Source: SAR202 cluster bacterium Io17-Chloro-G6
Lineage (GTDB): Bacteria; Chloroflexota; Dehalococcoidia; UBA3495
Assembly (NCBI GenBank): GCA_002816585.1
Contig: MUCT01000013.1
Location: 1-19,481 of the forward strand
Length of the DNA: 19,481 nt
Direction: 5' to 3'
Position 1 is the first letter of the stretch; each line of letters opens with the position of its first letter. Below the pieces are notes generated by a model, which worked only from the letters and a program-made list of their open reading frames with translations, made no database searches and was not told the origin of the DNA. Shown piece after piece: positions 1 through 7,766 of the stretch. A program made the translations under genes and the position numbers.

Positions 1-77
1 AAGGCGCCAGTTTCCTCTATTATCCTCATTTCCGGGTCAGCACGGGAAGGCATAACAAACCGATTTACTCACAAGCT

Positions 78-154
78 CTGAGTGAAGCGAAGGGTCTCTT
101 TGTTCTCGGCAGGGTTGGTACTGTAGCAAAGAGATTCTTCGGCTGACGCCTCAG
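78..154. repeat. Imperfect long inverted repeat (dispersed intergenic type)
   Basis: The left arm (78-102) reads as the reverse complement of the right arm (127-154). The shared core is CAAAGAGA..CTTCG..CTCAG, with a 24-base spacer. The arms match well at both ends and diverge in the middle. The right arm and its flank (GAGATTCTTCGG followed by CTCAGAATGACA) resemble a motif I associate with intergenic dispersed repeats in many environmental bacterial genomes; that link is from memory. It lies just after the 3' end of the CocE-type gene, so the transcript could fold here, but there is no T tract. I see no gene in 1-182. Confidence 0.55.
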
Positions 155-182
155 AATGACAGTATGGAGGTACGGGCAGGTC

Positions 183-1928
183 TTAACGGGGCACAATGGC
201 CAGGCTGACGTAAGACGCCTGCTGGCTGTCGTGGAAAACGGTTTGGAGCGCGGGCTTCAGTTCGGTGTCCTCGGCGATGATGTTCCCGGTGTTTGTGTTG
301 CGGTCGAACCTGGGGAAATTGCTGCTGGAAACCTCCAGGCGTATCCGGTGGCCGGCCTTGAAAACATTGCTGGTGGCCCAGAGGTCGATCTCGTAGCAAT
401 AGGCCCGGCCCGGCTCCAGCAAGCTGGGGTTGGACATGGAGTCGCGGTAGCGGGCCCGGATTATTCCATCGGTCAGGTTCCTGGCACATCCGTTCTCGCA
501 AACGTCCACCAACTTTGCTGTGAAATCGGTGTCAGTTCCCGAAGTAGCCGCCCATAGCGTTACCGTGACCGGGCCGGTGACCTCCACGTCGTGCTCCAAT
601 GGAGGCGTGGAGTAGACCAACACATCTGCCCGCTCCTCCACTTCATTCTGGTCGTAGGCGCCGTTGGCCACGAAGTAGGGGTTGCAGCACAGAGCGCCTC
701 CGGTGGTCGGCACTGGGTCGGCCGGGTTGTACAAGAACACGTCCGGCGTTTCGCCGTCCGGCGCCTGTGTCCCCAGCGCGCCGTCGCCACTCTTCGAGTT
801 GGCCTTGCCCGCGCTATGTAGGTAGTACTTGGTTTCGACGGCCCTGGCCAGCGGCCATTCCTGCTCATCCCGCCAGACATCGTCCCCCATGACGAAGATC
901 TTCACCGGGGCTTCGTTGGCGATGCTGTTGTCGCCACCGTTCAACCAGTGGTCGAACCACCGCAGATGGATGCCGTCCAGGTCAATGGCCATCGCGTCGG
1001 CCAAGACTCCGAAGTAATGGTTTCCGGCCATACTGGAGCCGCGGGCCCCGTGCTGCCAGGGGCCAATAATCAGCTTTTGGCCACCGCGGGCGGTGTCGTT
1101 GGCGCCGGACTCTTTCATGCCCAGGTAGTTGCGGATGGTGCCGCCCAAGAAGATGTCGTACCAGCCGCCAACGTGGAGGGCGGAGACATCAATCTCCGAG
1201 TGGTGTTCTTCGATGCATAGCTCCTTCCAGTAGTCGTCGAAGTCAGGGTGGGCCAGCCAGTCGTAGTAGTACTTGGCCAACCCCGAATCCAGGTGGGGAT
1301 AATCTTTTGAGGGCACAGTCCGAAATCCCTCTGCCATGCCGTCAACAGCCTTCACCAATTCCATACGGCGTTCCCCAGGAACGTTGTGAACACCGGAGAC
1401 ATTCTTGAAATTGGCCAGGGTCAGCTGAAGCAGCGTCCAAGACATGTTGAACCCCAACTCGAAAGCGCCGCCCTGGTAGGTCCAGCCGTCGTGGTAATTG
1501 GAGGCGGTGACGGTGGGCACGATGGTCACCAGGTGGGGAGGGCGGGATGTGGCCGCCAGCCATTGTGTCGCCCCCACGTAAGACGCGCCGTACATGCCGA
1601 CCTTGCCGTTGGACCAGGGTTGAGCGGCGGCCCACTCAACCGTGTCGTAGCCGTCGTTTATGTCGTCTTTGAAGGCGTAGAACTCGCCTTCCGACGTGTG
1701 CCGGCCGCGGGTGTCCTGAACCACCACAGCGAAACCAGCCTTAGCCGCCTTGATGGGGTCCAACATAGCGTTGGTCAGCGCGGTGGTCTTGTCGTAGGGA
1801 GTGCGCTGCAGAATGGTGGGGAACGGCCCATCGCTATCGGGCAGGTAGATGTCCGCGTAGAGGGTAACACCGTCCCTCATGGCGACGGCAATGTTGCTTT
1901 GCATCTTGAGAGAAACTGATTCCGGCAT
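183..1928 (-). CDS. CocE/NonD family hydrolase (X-Pro dipeptidyl-peptidase S15-like acylase/esterase)
   Basis: A serine hydrolase of the cocaine esterase / alpha-amino-acid ester hydrolase family, which cleaves esters or amides, probably in the cytoplasm because no signal peptide is visible. The 581 residues match the family length. The alpha/beta-hydrolase half carries the nucleophile elbow GASYVG (Ser116), a GGWYDIF acid motif (Asp258) and a GPWQHG histidine motif (His293), close to the 117/259/287 spacing I recall for CocE. Tyr45 in the RTPYDK segment is the usual oxyanion-hole region. The C-terminal part (about 360-575) is the jelly-roll PepX_C-type domain. The ATG is preceded by AGGAG (1936-1940) with a 7-base gap. 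It is the second gene of an operon, 37 bases after an LLM monooxygenase. Family sure; substrate unknown. Confidence 0.93.
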   Translation of the reverse strand: MPESVSLKMQSNIAVAMRDGVTLYADIYLPDSDGPFPTILQRTPYDKTTALTNAMLDPIKAAKAGFAVVVQDTRGRHTSEGEFYAFKDDINDGYDTVEWAAAQPWSNGKVGMYGASYVGATQWLAATSRPPHLVTIVPTVTASNYHDGWTYQGGAFELGFNMSWTLLQLTLANFKNVSGVHNVPGERRMELVKAVDGMAEGFRTVPSKDYPHLDSGLAKYYYDWLAHPDFDDYWKELCIEEHHSEIDVSALHVGGWYDIFLGGTIRNYLGMKESGANDTARGGQKLIIGPWQHGARGSSMAGNHYFGVLADAMAIDLDGIHLRWFDHWLNGGDNSIANEAPVKIFVMGDDVWRDEQEWPLARAVETKYYLHSAGKANSKSGDGALGTQAPDGETPDVFLYNPADPVPTTGGALCCNPYFVANGAYDQNEVEERADVLVYSTPPLEHDVEVTGPVTVTLWAATSGTDTDFTAKLVDVCENGCARNLTDGIIRARYRDSMSNPSLLEPGRAYCYEIDLWATSNVFKAGHRIRLEVSSSNFPRFDRNTNTGNIIAEDTELKPALQTVFHDSQQASYVSLAIVPR

Positions 1929-1965
1929 GGTCCTACTCCTAACTTTAGGGCTGACTGGGTATATC

Positions 1966-2922
1966 CTATTCCTGGAAATGGGGCATGACGTGGGATGCGA
2001 ACATCTCCATCTGGCGATAGAAAGCGTCGGGCTCTGAGGCCAGGAATCCCAGGTTTATGTGCTCCACTCCGGCGGCGGCGCGGTCTTCCACTGCCTTGAT
2101 GCAGTCTTCGGGAGTCCCAGCGATGCACAATGCCTGGGCAATGCTCTCAGCGCTCCGCTCCGGAGTCACATACCGTTCGCCGACGTTGGACACCGCCAGG
2201 GCCATCGCCTCGGACGCATCGGCGGCGATGGCCGTGGGCTGGTTCAGCCCCCAGTGGAAATAGCTCAAGTCGCGCCCAGATTCGGCGGCGAACTGGCGCA
2301 CCATCTCGTTGCTGGCCTTGATCCGGCGCACCGTGAACAGATAGGGATACCAGCCGTCGCCCATCGCTCCCGCCCGCCGCATGGCCGCGTCACTGCGTCC
2401 CGACACCCAGATCGGCGGGTACGGTTTCTGGGACGGTAACGGGAGTAAAGTGACGTCGTCGAAGTCGAAGAAATCGCCGTGATGTGAGACGTGCTCCTCT
2501 GTCCAGAGACGCTTCAACACCTGGAGCATCTCGTCGGTGCGCTTGCCCCTGGTATGGACATTCACGCCCACCGCGTCGAACTCAATCTTGGTGCCGCGCT
2601 GCCCGCTGATGCCGATTCCAAAGTCCAGCCGGCCTCCCGACACCCGGTCCACGCTGGCCACCATCTTGGCCAAGATCACCGGGTCATACAATGGCGCGAT
2701 CACGATTCCGGTCATCACCCGGATATTCGTGGTCGCGCCAGCGGCGGCAGCCATGGCGGGCAAGTTTAACAGGGTGGGCCGCGGCGGATTGCCGTCCATG
2801 ACGTGCTCGCCCATGGTGACACGGCCGTAGCCCATGGCCTCGGCCCGGCGGGCGAACTCGGGCACGTCCCAATAATCGTCCACCGAAAGATTAACGCCAA
2901 ATGTGATCTTGGGACCGGCCAT
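1966..2922 (-). CDS. LLM class flavin/F420-dependent oxidoreductase
   Basis: A luciferase-like monooxygenase or F420-dependent dehydrogenase of 318 residues with the TIM-barrel fold. Typical marks are the N-terminal GVNLS strand, a GEHV motif (38-41), the segment DPVILAKMVASVD followed by SGGRLDFGIG (about 95-104), a GTPEDC segment near the C-terminus where family members usually have GTPEEV, and the final strand HINLGF. It resembles the F420-type LLM group (TIGR03619-like), but the cofactor cannot be settled by eye. A GGAGG Shine-Dalgarno (about 2926-2930) lies a few bases before the ATG. It is first in an operon with the CocE-type hydrolase and divergent from an SDR. The substrate is unknown; pairing with an esterase/amidase suggests oxidative opening of an organic compound before or after hydrolysis (inference). 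Confidence 0.92.
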   Translation of the reverse strand: MAGPKITFGVNLSVDDYWDVPEFARRAEAMGYGRVTMGEHVMDGNPPRPTLLNLPAMAAAAGATTNIRVMTGIVIAPLYDPVILAKMVASVDRVSGGRLDFGIGISGQRGTKIEFDAVGVNVHTRGKRTDEMLQVLKRLWTEEHVSHHGDFFDFDDVTLLPLPSQKPYPPIWVSGRSDAAMRRAGAMGDGWYPYLFTVRRIKASNEMVRQFAAESGRDLSYFHWGLNQPTAIAADASEAMALAVSNVGERYVTPERSAESIAQALCIAGTPEDCIKAVEDRAAAGVEHINLGFLASEPDAFYRQMEMFASHVMPHFQE

Positions 2923-3107
2923 TGCTCCTCCCGGACGGCTATTTTTCGGTACGGTTTCGCGCGGCCTTACTCGGATTGCTAACTATTGGCCGACTTTTCT
3001 GATTGGCTTACGGGCAACAGATTACTCCCTAGGCCTTCTGGAATCAATTTGTTGCCCCTTTCCGCTAGGTAATTGTGGAGGGTTTGGGATACGATTTCCA
3101 GGTAGGG

Positions 3108-3127
3108 CCAGATTAATCGTGATCTGG
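3108..3127 (+). promoter_or_regulatory. Inverted repeat overlapping the SDR leader
   Basis: CCAGAT and ATCTGG flank an 8-base spacer, and a nested 8-base palindrome GATTAATC occupies 3111-3118. The right arm ends in the GGAGG that probably serves as ribosome binding site for the SDR at 3145. It could be an operator or an RNA hairpin that hides the ribosome binding site. No convincing -35/-10 pair was found in the 222-base divergent region, so this is only suggestive. Confidence 0.3.
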
Positions 3128-3144
3128 AGGAACTATAGGCTCGA

Positions 3145-4032
3145 ATGGCTTTCGAAGAAAATACCGAAGCTAAACCTATGGCCGGCAAAACGTGCCTGGT
3201 AACAGGAGCGACCGCCGGCATCGGAAAGCAAGTCGCCCTGGAATTGGCCTGCATGGGCGCCAACGTCGTCCTGGCTGGACGCAATCAGGCCAAGTGCGCC
3301 GTCACCGCCGAGGATATCCGAGAGGAGAGCGGGAATCCCGCCGTTGAGTACCTGGTGGCCGACCTATCGGCCCAGGAGCAGGTCCGCGGGTTGGCCCAAG
3401 AGTTCAAAGACGGGCACCAGCGTCTGGACGTTCTGGTCAACAACGCCGGAGCGATATTTATGGGCAGGCAAACGAGCGCCGACGGCATTGAGATGACCTT
3501 CGCCTTGAACCACCTGTCATACTTCCTGCTGACCAACCTGCTGCTGGACGTTCTGGCGGCCCCGGCCCGAATCGTCAATGTGGCTTCAAGCTCTCATAGG
3601 GAGGCTCGGCTAAACTTGATCGATGCCCATGACCCCAGGCGTTATTTCGGATATCGGGCTTATGCCCGGTCGAAGCTGTGCAACGTACTCTTCACTTACG
3701 AACCGGCCCGCCGTCTTGAGGGAGCCGGTGTGACGGTCAACACCCTGCATCCAGGCTTGGTGGCCACCGATTTCCTCAACAATAACGGACCCCTTGGGCG
3801 CTTCCTTAACTTCGTGGTACGGATCAAGGGGATCAGCATCAAGGAAGGCGCCAGAACACCGGTGTACGCCGCCACCTCGACAGAAATGGAAGGCGTCACG
3901 GGCAAATACCTGGTCAAGAATCAGCCTGTCCCCTCCTCCAAACGTAGCTACGACGAGGACTTGGCAACCGTCCTCTGGGAGCTCAGCGCGAACCTGACCG
4001 GTATTCCGTCGGCGGCGCCCAACTCCCCTTAG
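3145..4032 (+). CDS. SDR family NAD(P)-dependent oxidoreductase (retinol dehydrogenase-like)
   Basis: A classical short-chain dehydrogenase, interconverting an alcohol and a carbonyl with NAD(P). The 295 residues carry the cofactor motif TGATAGIG (20-27), NNAG (99-102), a structural Asn122, the catalytic Ser in VASSS (146-150), and YARSK (Tyr173, Lys177). GRN at 45-47 after the second strand favours NADP. Overall it resembles the retinol-dehydrogenase/WW-oxidoreductase subgroup, with an HPG motif (202-204) and a long C-terminal part. Two starts are possible: ATG 3145, preceded by GGAGG at 3126-3130 (14-base gap, rather long), or ATG 3178 (MAGKT), nearer to where the fold begins. I keep 3145. 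A promoter lies between it and the downstream oxidoreductase, so they may not be strictly co-transcribed. Confidence 0.9.
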   Translation: MAFEENTEAKPMAGKTCLVTGATAGIGKQVALELACMGANVVLAGRNQAKCAVTAEDIREESGNPAVEYLVADLSAQEQVRGLAQEFKDGHQRLDVLVNNAGAIFMGRQTSADGIEMTFALNHLSYFLLTNLLLDVLAAPARIVNVASSSHREARLNLIDAHDPRRYFGYRAYARSKLCNVLFTYEPARRLEGAGVTVNTLHPGLVATDFLNNNGPLGRFLNFVVRIKGISIKEGARTPVYAATSTEMEGVTGKYLVKNQPVPSSKRSYDEDLATVLWELSANLTGIPSAAPNSP

Positions 4033-4065
4033 TTCTCCAGTTAGCCATCCGGGCTTTCGGCCTTG

Positions 4066-4094
4066 TTGACAGCTATCGGCAACCCTCCCATAAT
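4066..4094 (+). promoter_or_regulatory. Sigma70-type promoter for the DAO-type oxidoreductase
   Basis: A perfect -35 TTGACA (4066-4071), a 17-base spacer and CATAAT (4089-4094, five of six consensus bases). The start point would fall near 4101, about 25 bases before the ATG at 4127. It sits in the 94-base gap after the SDR, giving the following two genes their own transcript. Confidence 0.65.
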
Positions 4095-4126
4095 TCCTGC
4101 AACTTCGCATTCGGAGCCCCTTTTTG

Positions 4127-5320
4127 ATGGCAGAAAAGGTTGATGTTGCCGTAATCGGCGCCGGAGTCGTAGGCTGCTCCGTAGCCTATTACCTAGCGCG
4201 GGAGGGCATCACGGTTGCCCTGCTCGAACGGGAGTCCATCGGAAGCGGGTCATCGGCCCACGCAACGGGCTTCATCAGTCTCCTGGGCACGGAATTCACC
4301 CCCGGACCATCCTTCCAATTCGGACTGGAAAGCTACCGAGAGTTTCCTGCGCTGGTCGAAGAACTGGAAGAGGAAACGGGCATGGACCTTCTGTACCAGC
4401 GGCGTCCCTCTCTGAGACTGGCCCTGGAAGAAAGCGAAGAGCAACTGATAAAAAAGCTCATGGTCTGGCAGAAAGAGCACGTTGCCATGCGCTGGATCAC
4501 CGCCCAAGAGGTCCACCAACTGGAACCCAGACTGACACCGTCCTTGAGGGGTGCGGTTTACGAAGACGAGTCGGCACAGTTGGACAGCTACCGGCTGAAT
4601 CTCGCCCTGGCCGCCGGGGCCGAACGCAAAGGCGCCCAGACCATCCTCCGCCAGGTCATCGGCCTGACCTCCGAAGGCGACCGGATCACCGGCGTGCGCA
4701 CACAAGGAGGGGACATCCCTTGCGGCACGGTGGTGATAGCGGCCGGCCTCTGGAGCCCCCACTTCCAAAGAGACCTGGACTTCCCGATCCCGGTCGGTGC
4801 GCTAAAGGGGGAACGCCTCCTGCTCAAGTACGATGGCGACCCGCTACAGGTGTTGATTAGTTCGCCTAAACGGGGCCACATGATCAGCCGTTTGGATGGC
4901 TTCCTCAGCGTGGGCAGCACCGGGGGCCGGGATTACGACGAGGACCAGCTATACCAAGGAGCAGACATGGACCGCGTGGCTACCGAGACAGCCCGGGTGG
5001 AGATCATGCAACGGGCAATCGATGTTTTCCCTGATCTCGAAAACGCATCCTTGGTCCAACAACTGGCCGGGTCCAGGCCGCTGAGCCCCGACCGCGTACC
5101 CATCATCGGCCCAGTGCCCGGAAAAGAGGGCGTGGTCCTGGCCACCGGCCACACCACCAAGGGCATCCACCTCGGTCCCAGCACCGCCAAGGCCATCACC
5201 GAATATATCCAGGGCGGTTGCAAGCAGGTACCAACCTCTATAGAAATGTTTTTGCCGGCCCGGTTCGCAAGCATGACCCAAGCCGATTTCCAAACCGCCG
5301 GTCTCCACGTCGACGAATAA
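4127..5320 (+). CDS. FAD-dependent oxidoreductase, DAO family (glycine/sarcosine oxidase-like)
   Basis: A D-amino-acid-oxidase-fold flavoprotein that would oxidise an amine or amino acid, or act as a dehydrogenase passing electrons on. The N-terminal Rossmann motif VIGAGVVG (9-16) is followed by Glu34 for the ribose of FAD and a GSGSSAHATG loop (39-48) that contacts the flavin. The C-terminal segment around residues 315-365 (GSRPLSPDRVPIIGP, then GHTTKGIHLGP) is the standard DAO closing motif. Length is 397, normal for the family. I chose ATG 4127; a TTG codon directly before it would add one residue. The possible ribosome site is a weak GGAG about 11 bases upstream. The next gene starts 26 bases after the stop with a good ribosome site, so the two form an operon. 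Substrate unknown. Confidence 0.92.
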   Translation: MAEKVDVAVIGAGVVGCSVAYYLAREGITVALLERESIGSGSSAHATGFISLLGTEFTPGPSFQFGLESYREFPALVEELEEETGMDLLYQRRPSLRLALEESEEQLIKKLMVWQKEHVAMRWITAQEVHQLEPRLTPSLRGAVYEDESAQLDSYRLNLALAAGAERKGAQTILRQVIGLTSEGDRITGVRTQGGDIPCGTVVIAAGLWSPHFQRDLDFPIPVGALKGERLLLKYDGDPLQVLISSPKRGHMISRLDGFLSVGSTGGRDYDEDQLYQGADMDRVATETARVEIMQRAIDVFPDLENASLVQQLAGSRPLSPDRVPIIGPVPGKEGVVLATGHTTKGIHLGPSTAKAITEYIQGGCKQVPTSIEMFLPARFASMTQADFQTAGLHVDE

Positions 5321-5346
5321 GCAGACTAAGAACAGGAGCACATCCA

Positions 5347-6240
5347 GTGAAACGAGCTATCGAGTTCTACAGCGAAGGCTTCAAGCTTTGCGGCGATGTC
5401 TACCTTCCGGACGGCCTGGCCGCCGGTGAGACGCGCTCGGCGGTGCTCCTATGCCACGGCTACACGGGAGTCAAAGACCTCTATTTACCGGACAACGCCC
5501 GGGTGCTCAACGAGGCCGGGTACGTGGTCATGACCTTTGATTACAAGGGTTGGGGCGACAGCGAGGGCGTCAGCCCGAACCGCTTGGTGCCCTACAGCCG
5601 GGTGGCCGACGCGCAGGCCGCCATGACGTTCCTGGGCCTCCAACCCGAGGTGAACGAGGACAGCATCGGCATCTACGGCACAAGCTATGGCGGGGCCACT
5701 GTTTCCTGGGTGGGGGCCGTGGACCCGAGGGCTAAGTGCGTCGTCAGCGTGGTTGGCATCGGCCACGGCGCGCGGTGGATGAGCCGTGTGCGCCGAATGG
5801 ATGAATGGTTCGACCTGCTGGAACGCTCCAAGGCCGACCGCGAGCAGCGCGCTCTGACCGGCAAATCAGAGATGGTGGAGCGTTCGGAGATTCTGCTACC
5901 GGACCGTCAATCAGCCGAACTGGCCGCCGCCGCCCGAGCCAACAACCCGGCCGCCGTGGGGACCATACCAGTGGAGTACGTGGACGACACCATCGGCTTC
6001 AACCCGGAGTGGATCGTGGGCCGGATATCGCCCCGGCCCATCCTGTTCGTCACCAGCGACGATGACCGCCTGGTGCCTCCAGAGGAGTCGGAGCAGCTAT
6101 ACGCCCACGCCGGGGAGCCCAAGAAACTGGTCGTGCTGAACGGTGTCGGCCACTACGAGGTCTATGTGGAACCGGCCTTCTCCCAGGTCATGGACGAAAC
6201 CATTGCCTGGTACCAGAAATACCTGCCCGCCAAGGGGTAA
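5347..6240 (+). CDS. Alpha/beta hydrolase (dienelactone hydrolase / acyl-peptidase-like)
   Basis: A cytoplasmic serine hydrolase of 297 residues. The start is GTG 5347: AGGAG at 5334-5338 stands 8 bases before it, and the frame open further upstream only overlaps the previous gene. The oxyanion region is CHGYTG (36-41), the nucleophile elbow is GTSYGG (Ser113), the acid is probably Asp240 in SDDDRLVPPE, and the base is His269 in GVGHYEVY. The core resembles the alpha/beta hydrolases that Pfam groups near Hydrolase_4 and DLH, with an inserted cap at about 140-215. It shares a transcript with the DAO-type oxidoreductase, suggesting hydrolysis and oxidation of one compound class (inference). Substrate not deducible. 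Confidence 0.9.
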   Translation: MKRAIEFYSEGFKLCGDVYLPDGLAAGETRSAVLLCHGYTGVKDLYLPDNARVLNEAGYVVMTFDYKGWGDSEGVSPNRLVPYSRVADAQAAMTFLGLQPEVNEDSIGIYGTSYGGATVSWVGAVDPRAKCVVSVVGIGHGARWMSRVRRMDEWFDLLERSKADREQRALTGKSEMVERSEILLPDRQSAELAAAARANNPAAVGTIPVEYVDDTIGFNPEWIVGRISPRPILFVTSDDDRLVPPEESEQLYAHAGEPKKLVVLNGVGHYEVYVEPAFSQVMDETIAWYQKYLPAKG

Positions 6241-6244
6241 TAGT

Positions 6245-6278
6245 CCCTTCTCCCAAAGGGCGAAGGTTAGGATGCGGG
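6245..6278. repeat. Dispersed hairpin repeat, copy 1
   Basis: CCTTC, one mismatch, CCC, loop AAA, then GGG, one mismatch, GAAGG form a short hairpin, followed by GTTAGGATGCGGG. The same arrangement (CCCTTC..CC hairpin, GAAGG, then a GGATG-type tail) recurs at 14457-14493 and, inverted and more diverged, at 14535-14569. It lies between two convergent genes. No T tract follows, so it is not a classical terminator. The remaining bases to 6327 show nothing else I can name. Confidence 0.5.
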
Positions 6279-6327
6279 CTCTTCCTCAATTCGTGGCAAC
6301 CACCACCGGCAACAAGCGCCAGCGCGC

Positions 6328-6975
6328 CTAGGGCCTCACTGCCCTCACGACCGTGCTGCTGGCGCCGTGGGAATCATGGGCACTGTGGGTTTCGGATATG
6401 GCGCCGGCCTGGCGCATGTGGGATGCATGGCCACCTGATTGGTCGTCGTCAAGAACAAATGCTCGCTCGATTTGCAGGTCCGGGAGTTCAGCAACGATTT
6501 CTTCTGGAGTCGTGAGGCTCAACAGGTCTTCCTCTGTCCAGCCGATGGGCGGCCCGGATTTGTCATGGCTGACGAACAACAATGTGCCTCCCGGAGCCAG
6601 AGCCTTTGACATCTGGGCCAGCATGTTGATCCGCTCCTGGGGGAACATCTGAATGTAGAAGCTCGTTGTCAGGTGGTAATGGCCCATGGGCCGGTATGTG
6701 GAGGCAGCAGCCAATATGAACTCGACGTTAACCTCTTCTTCGGCGGCCAGTCGCTTGCCTTTTTCGATGGCGACCTCGGAGTGGTCCACCGCCGTCACCT
6801 GCCAGCCCTGCTTTGCCAGCCAAATTGCATTACCGCCAGTACCACAGCCCATGTCCAGAGCGCGTCCCGGAGTCAAATGCTCGATCTGATCAGCTAGAAT
6901 CGCATCCGAGCCGGAGCCGCAATCCTCAATATCTGCCCACATTTCGTTCCAAAATTCTGGTGTATCGGTTGACAT
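6328..6975 (-). CDS. Class I SAM-dependent methyltransferase
   Basis: A small 215-residue methyltransferase. Motif I is ALDMGCGTGG (39-48), the acidic end of strand 2 is AVDHS (62-66), and the later strand segments LTTSFYIQMFP (102-112) and LAPGGTLLFVSH (126-137) follow in the usual order. It looks like the small-molecule methyltransferases near TehB and thiopurine methyltransferases. The C-terminal tail (about 183-205) is unusually rich in histidine (six in roughly 23 residues), which could bind a metal. It is the last gene of a three-gene minus-strand unit, 51 bases after an alpha/beta hydrolase. The ribosome site is weak (AAAGG about 12 bases before ATG). Acceptor unknown. Confidence 0.85.
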   Translation of the reverse strand: MSTDTPEFWNEMWADIEDCGSGSDAILADQIEHLTPGRALDMGCGTGGNAIWLAKQGWQVTAVDHSEVAIEKGKRLAAEEEVNVEFILAAASTYRPMGHYHLTTSFYIQMFPQERINMLAQMSKALAPGGTLLFVSHDKSGPPIGWTEEDLLSLTTPEEIVAELPDLQIERAFVLDDDQSGGHASHMRQAGAISETHSAHDSHGASSTVVRAVRP

Positions 6976-7026
6976 GATATTTGCTCTGCCTTTCTCTGAT
7001 TTAGTGTCCGCGACGGCAGCGGCAAA

Positions 7027-7731
7027 CTAAGCCATCAACTCTTCAAGCGCCCGGTTAATGTCGTCGGGGCGTTCCGCCATGGGGAAATGGCCCGCCTGCT
7101 CCAGTTTGATGTACTTGGAGCCGGGCACGGCCTGGTGTATCTCCAATTCGTATTCCGCCGGTTTGCCCGGATCATCCACACCCCGGATTAGCACCAGCGG
7201 GGCCTTCAGTTCTCCGATGCGGTCCCGCACGTCGAACTGGTCTATCGTCACCAGATCGTTGTACTGAGAAGTGGGGCCGACCTTGCGGTGGCAGTCAATC
7301 AGATGTTCGCGCAGGTCCGGCTCGATGAACATCATCGTGTGGCGCATCGCGTCCAACCACTCCTCGTGAACTTTCTCGTCTTTGGCGGCGTTCAAGCGAA
7401 ACTCCAGACCGCCAGGAGCGCGCTCTTTTGGCCGCATGGCGATGGTCATCAGCAACAGACCGGCCACCTCATCGGGGTAGTCCAGCGCATATCGCAACGC
7501 AACACAGGCCCCCAAGGTAAACCCGGAAAGCACCAAGTCTTTATCGTGTCCCTTCTGGTGCAGCCAGTCGTGCAGCCACTTGGTGTAATCGGCCACGGTA
7601 GCTAGCGACTCACCCTCTGGGTGCCCCGGCAGGTCCGGGGCCAGGCTGCCCGGAAAGTGTTCCACCTGATATTTGAACCCAGCAGAGCAACTCCCGGCGC
7701 CGGGTCCATGTATGAAAACTATCTGGGACAT
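7027..7731 (-). CDS. Alpha/beta hydrolase with Thr at the nucleophile position
   Basis: A 234-residue alpha/beta-hydrolase-fold protein. The oxyanion segment is FIHGPGAGS (6-14). The elbow reads GFTLGA, so Thr72 stands where G-x-S-x-G requires Ser; its codon is ACC. The acid is probably Asp187 (GVDDPGKP) and the histidine is His215 (AGHFPMAE), both in normal places. The start is ATG 7731, with GGGAG at 7737-7741 and a 5-base gap; the open frame extending upstream would overlap the amidohydrolase and lacks family similarity. It follows the amidohydrolase by 35 bases, so they share a transcript. It could be a hydrolase with altered chemistry, a non-catalytic member, or an enzyme using Thr. Family sure, activity uncertain. 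Confidence 0.87.
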   Translation of the reverse strand: MSQIVFIHGPGAGSCSAGFKYQVEHFPGSLAPDLPGHPEGESLATVADYTKWLHDWLHQKGHDKDLVLSGFTLGACVALRYALDYPDEVAGLLLMTIAMRPKERAPGGLEFRLNAAKDEKVHEEWLDAMRHTMMFIEPDLREHLIDCHRKVGPTSQYNDLVTIDQFDVRDRIGELKAPLVLIRGVDDPGKPAEYELEIHQAVPGSKYIKLEQAGHFPMAERPDDINRALEELMA

Positions 7732-7766
7732 TTTTTCTCCCTTTGTCTGGAAGTTCCGTTTCTGGA

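Noticed and set aside
5218..5346. N-terminal extension of the alpha/beta hydrolase from an upstream TTG
   Set aside because: It would overlap the previous gene by 103 bases, is Arg/Pro-rich and not family-like; GTG 5347 has a proper ribosome site.
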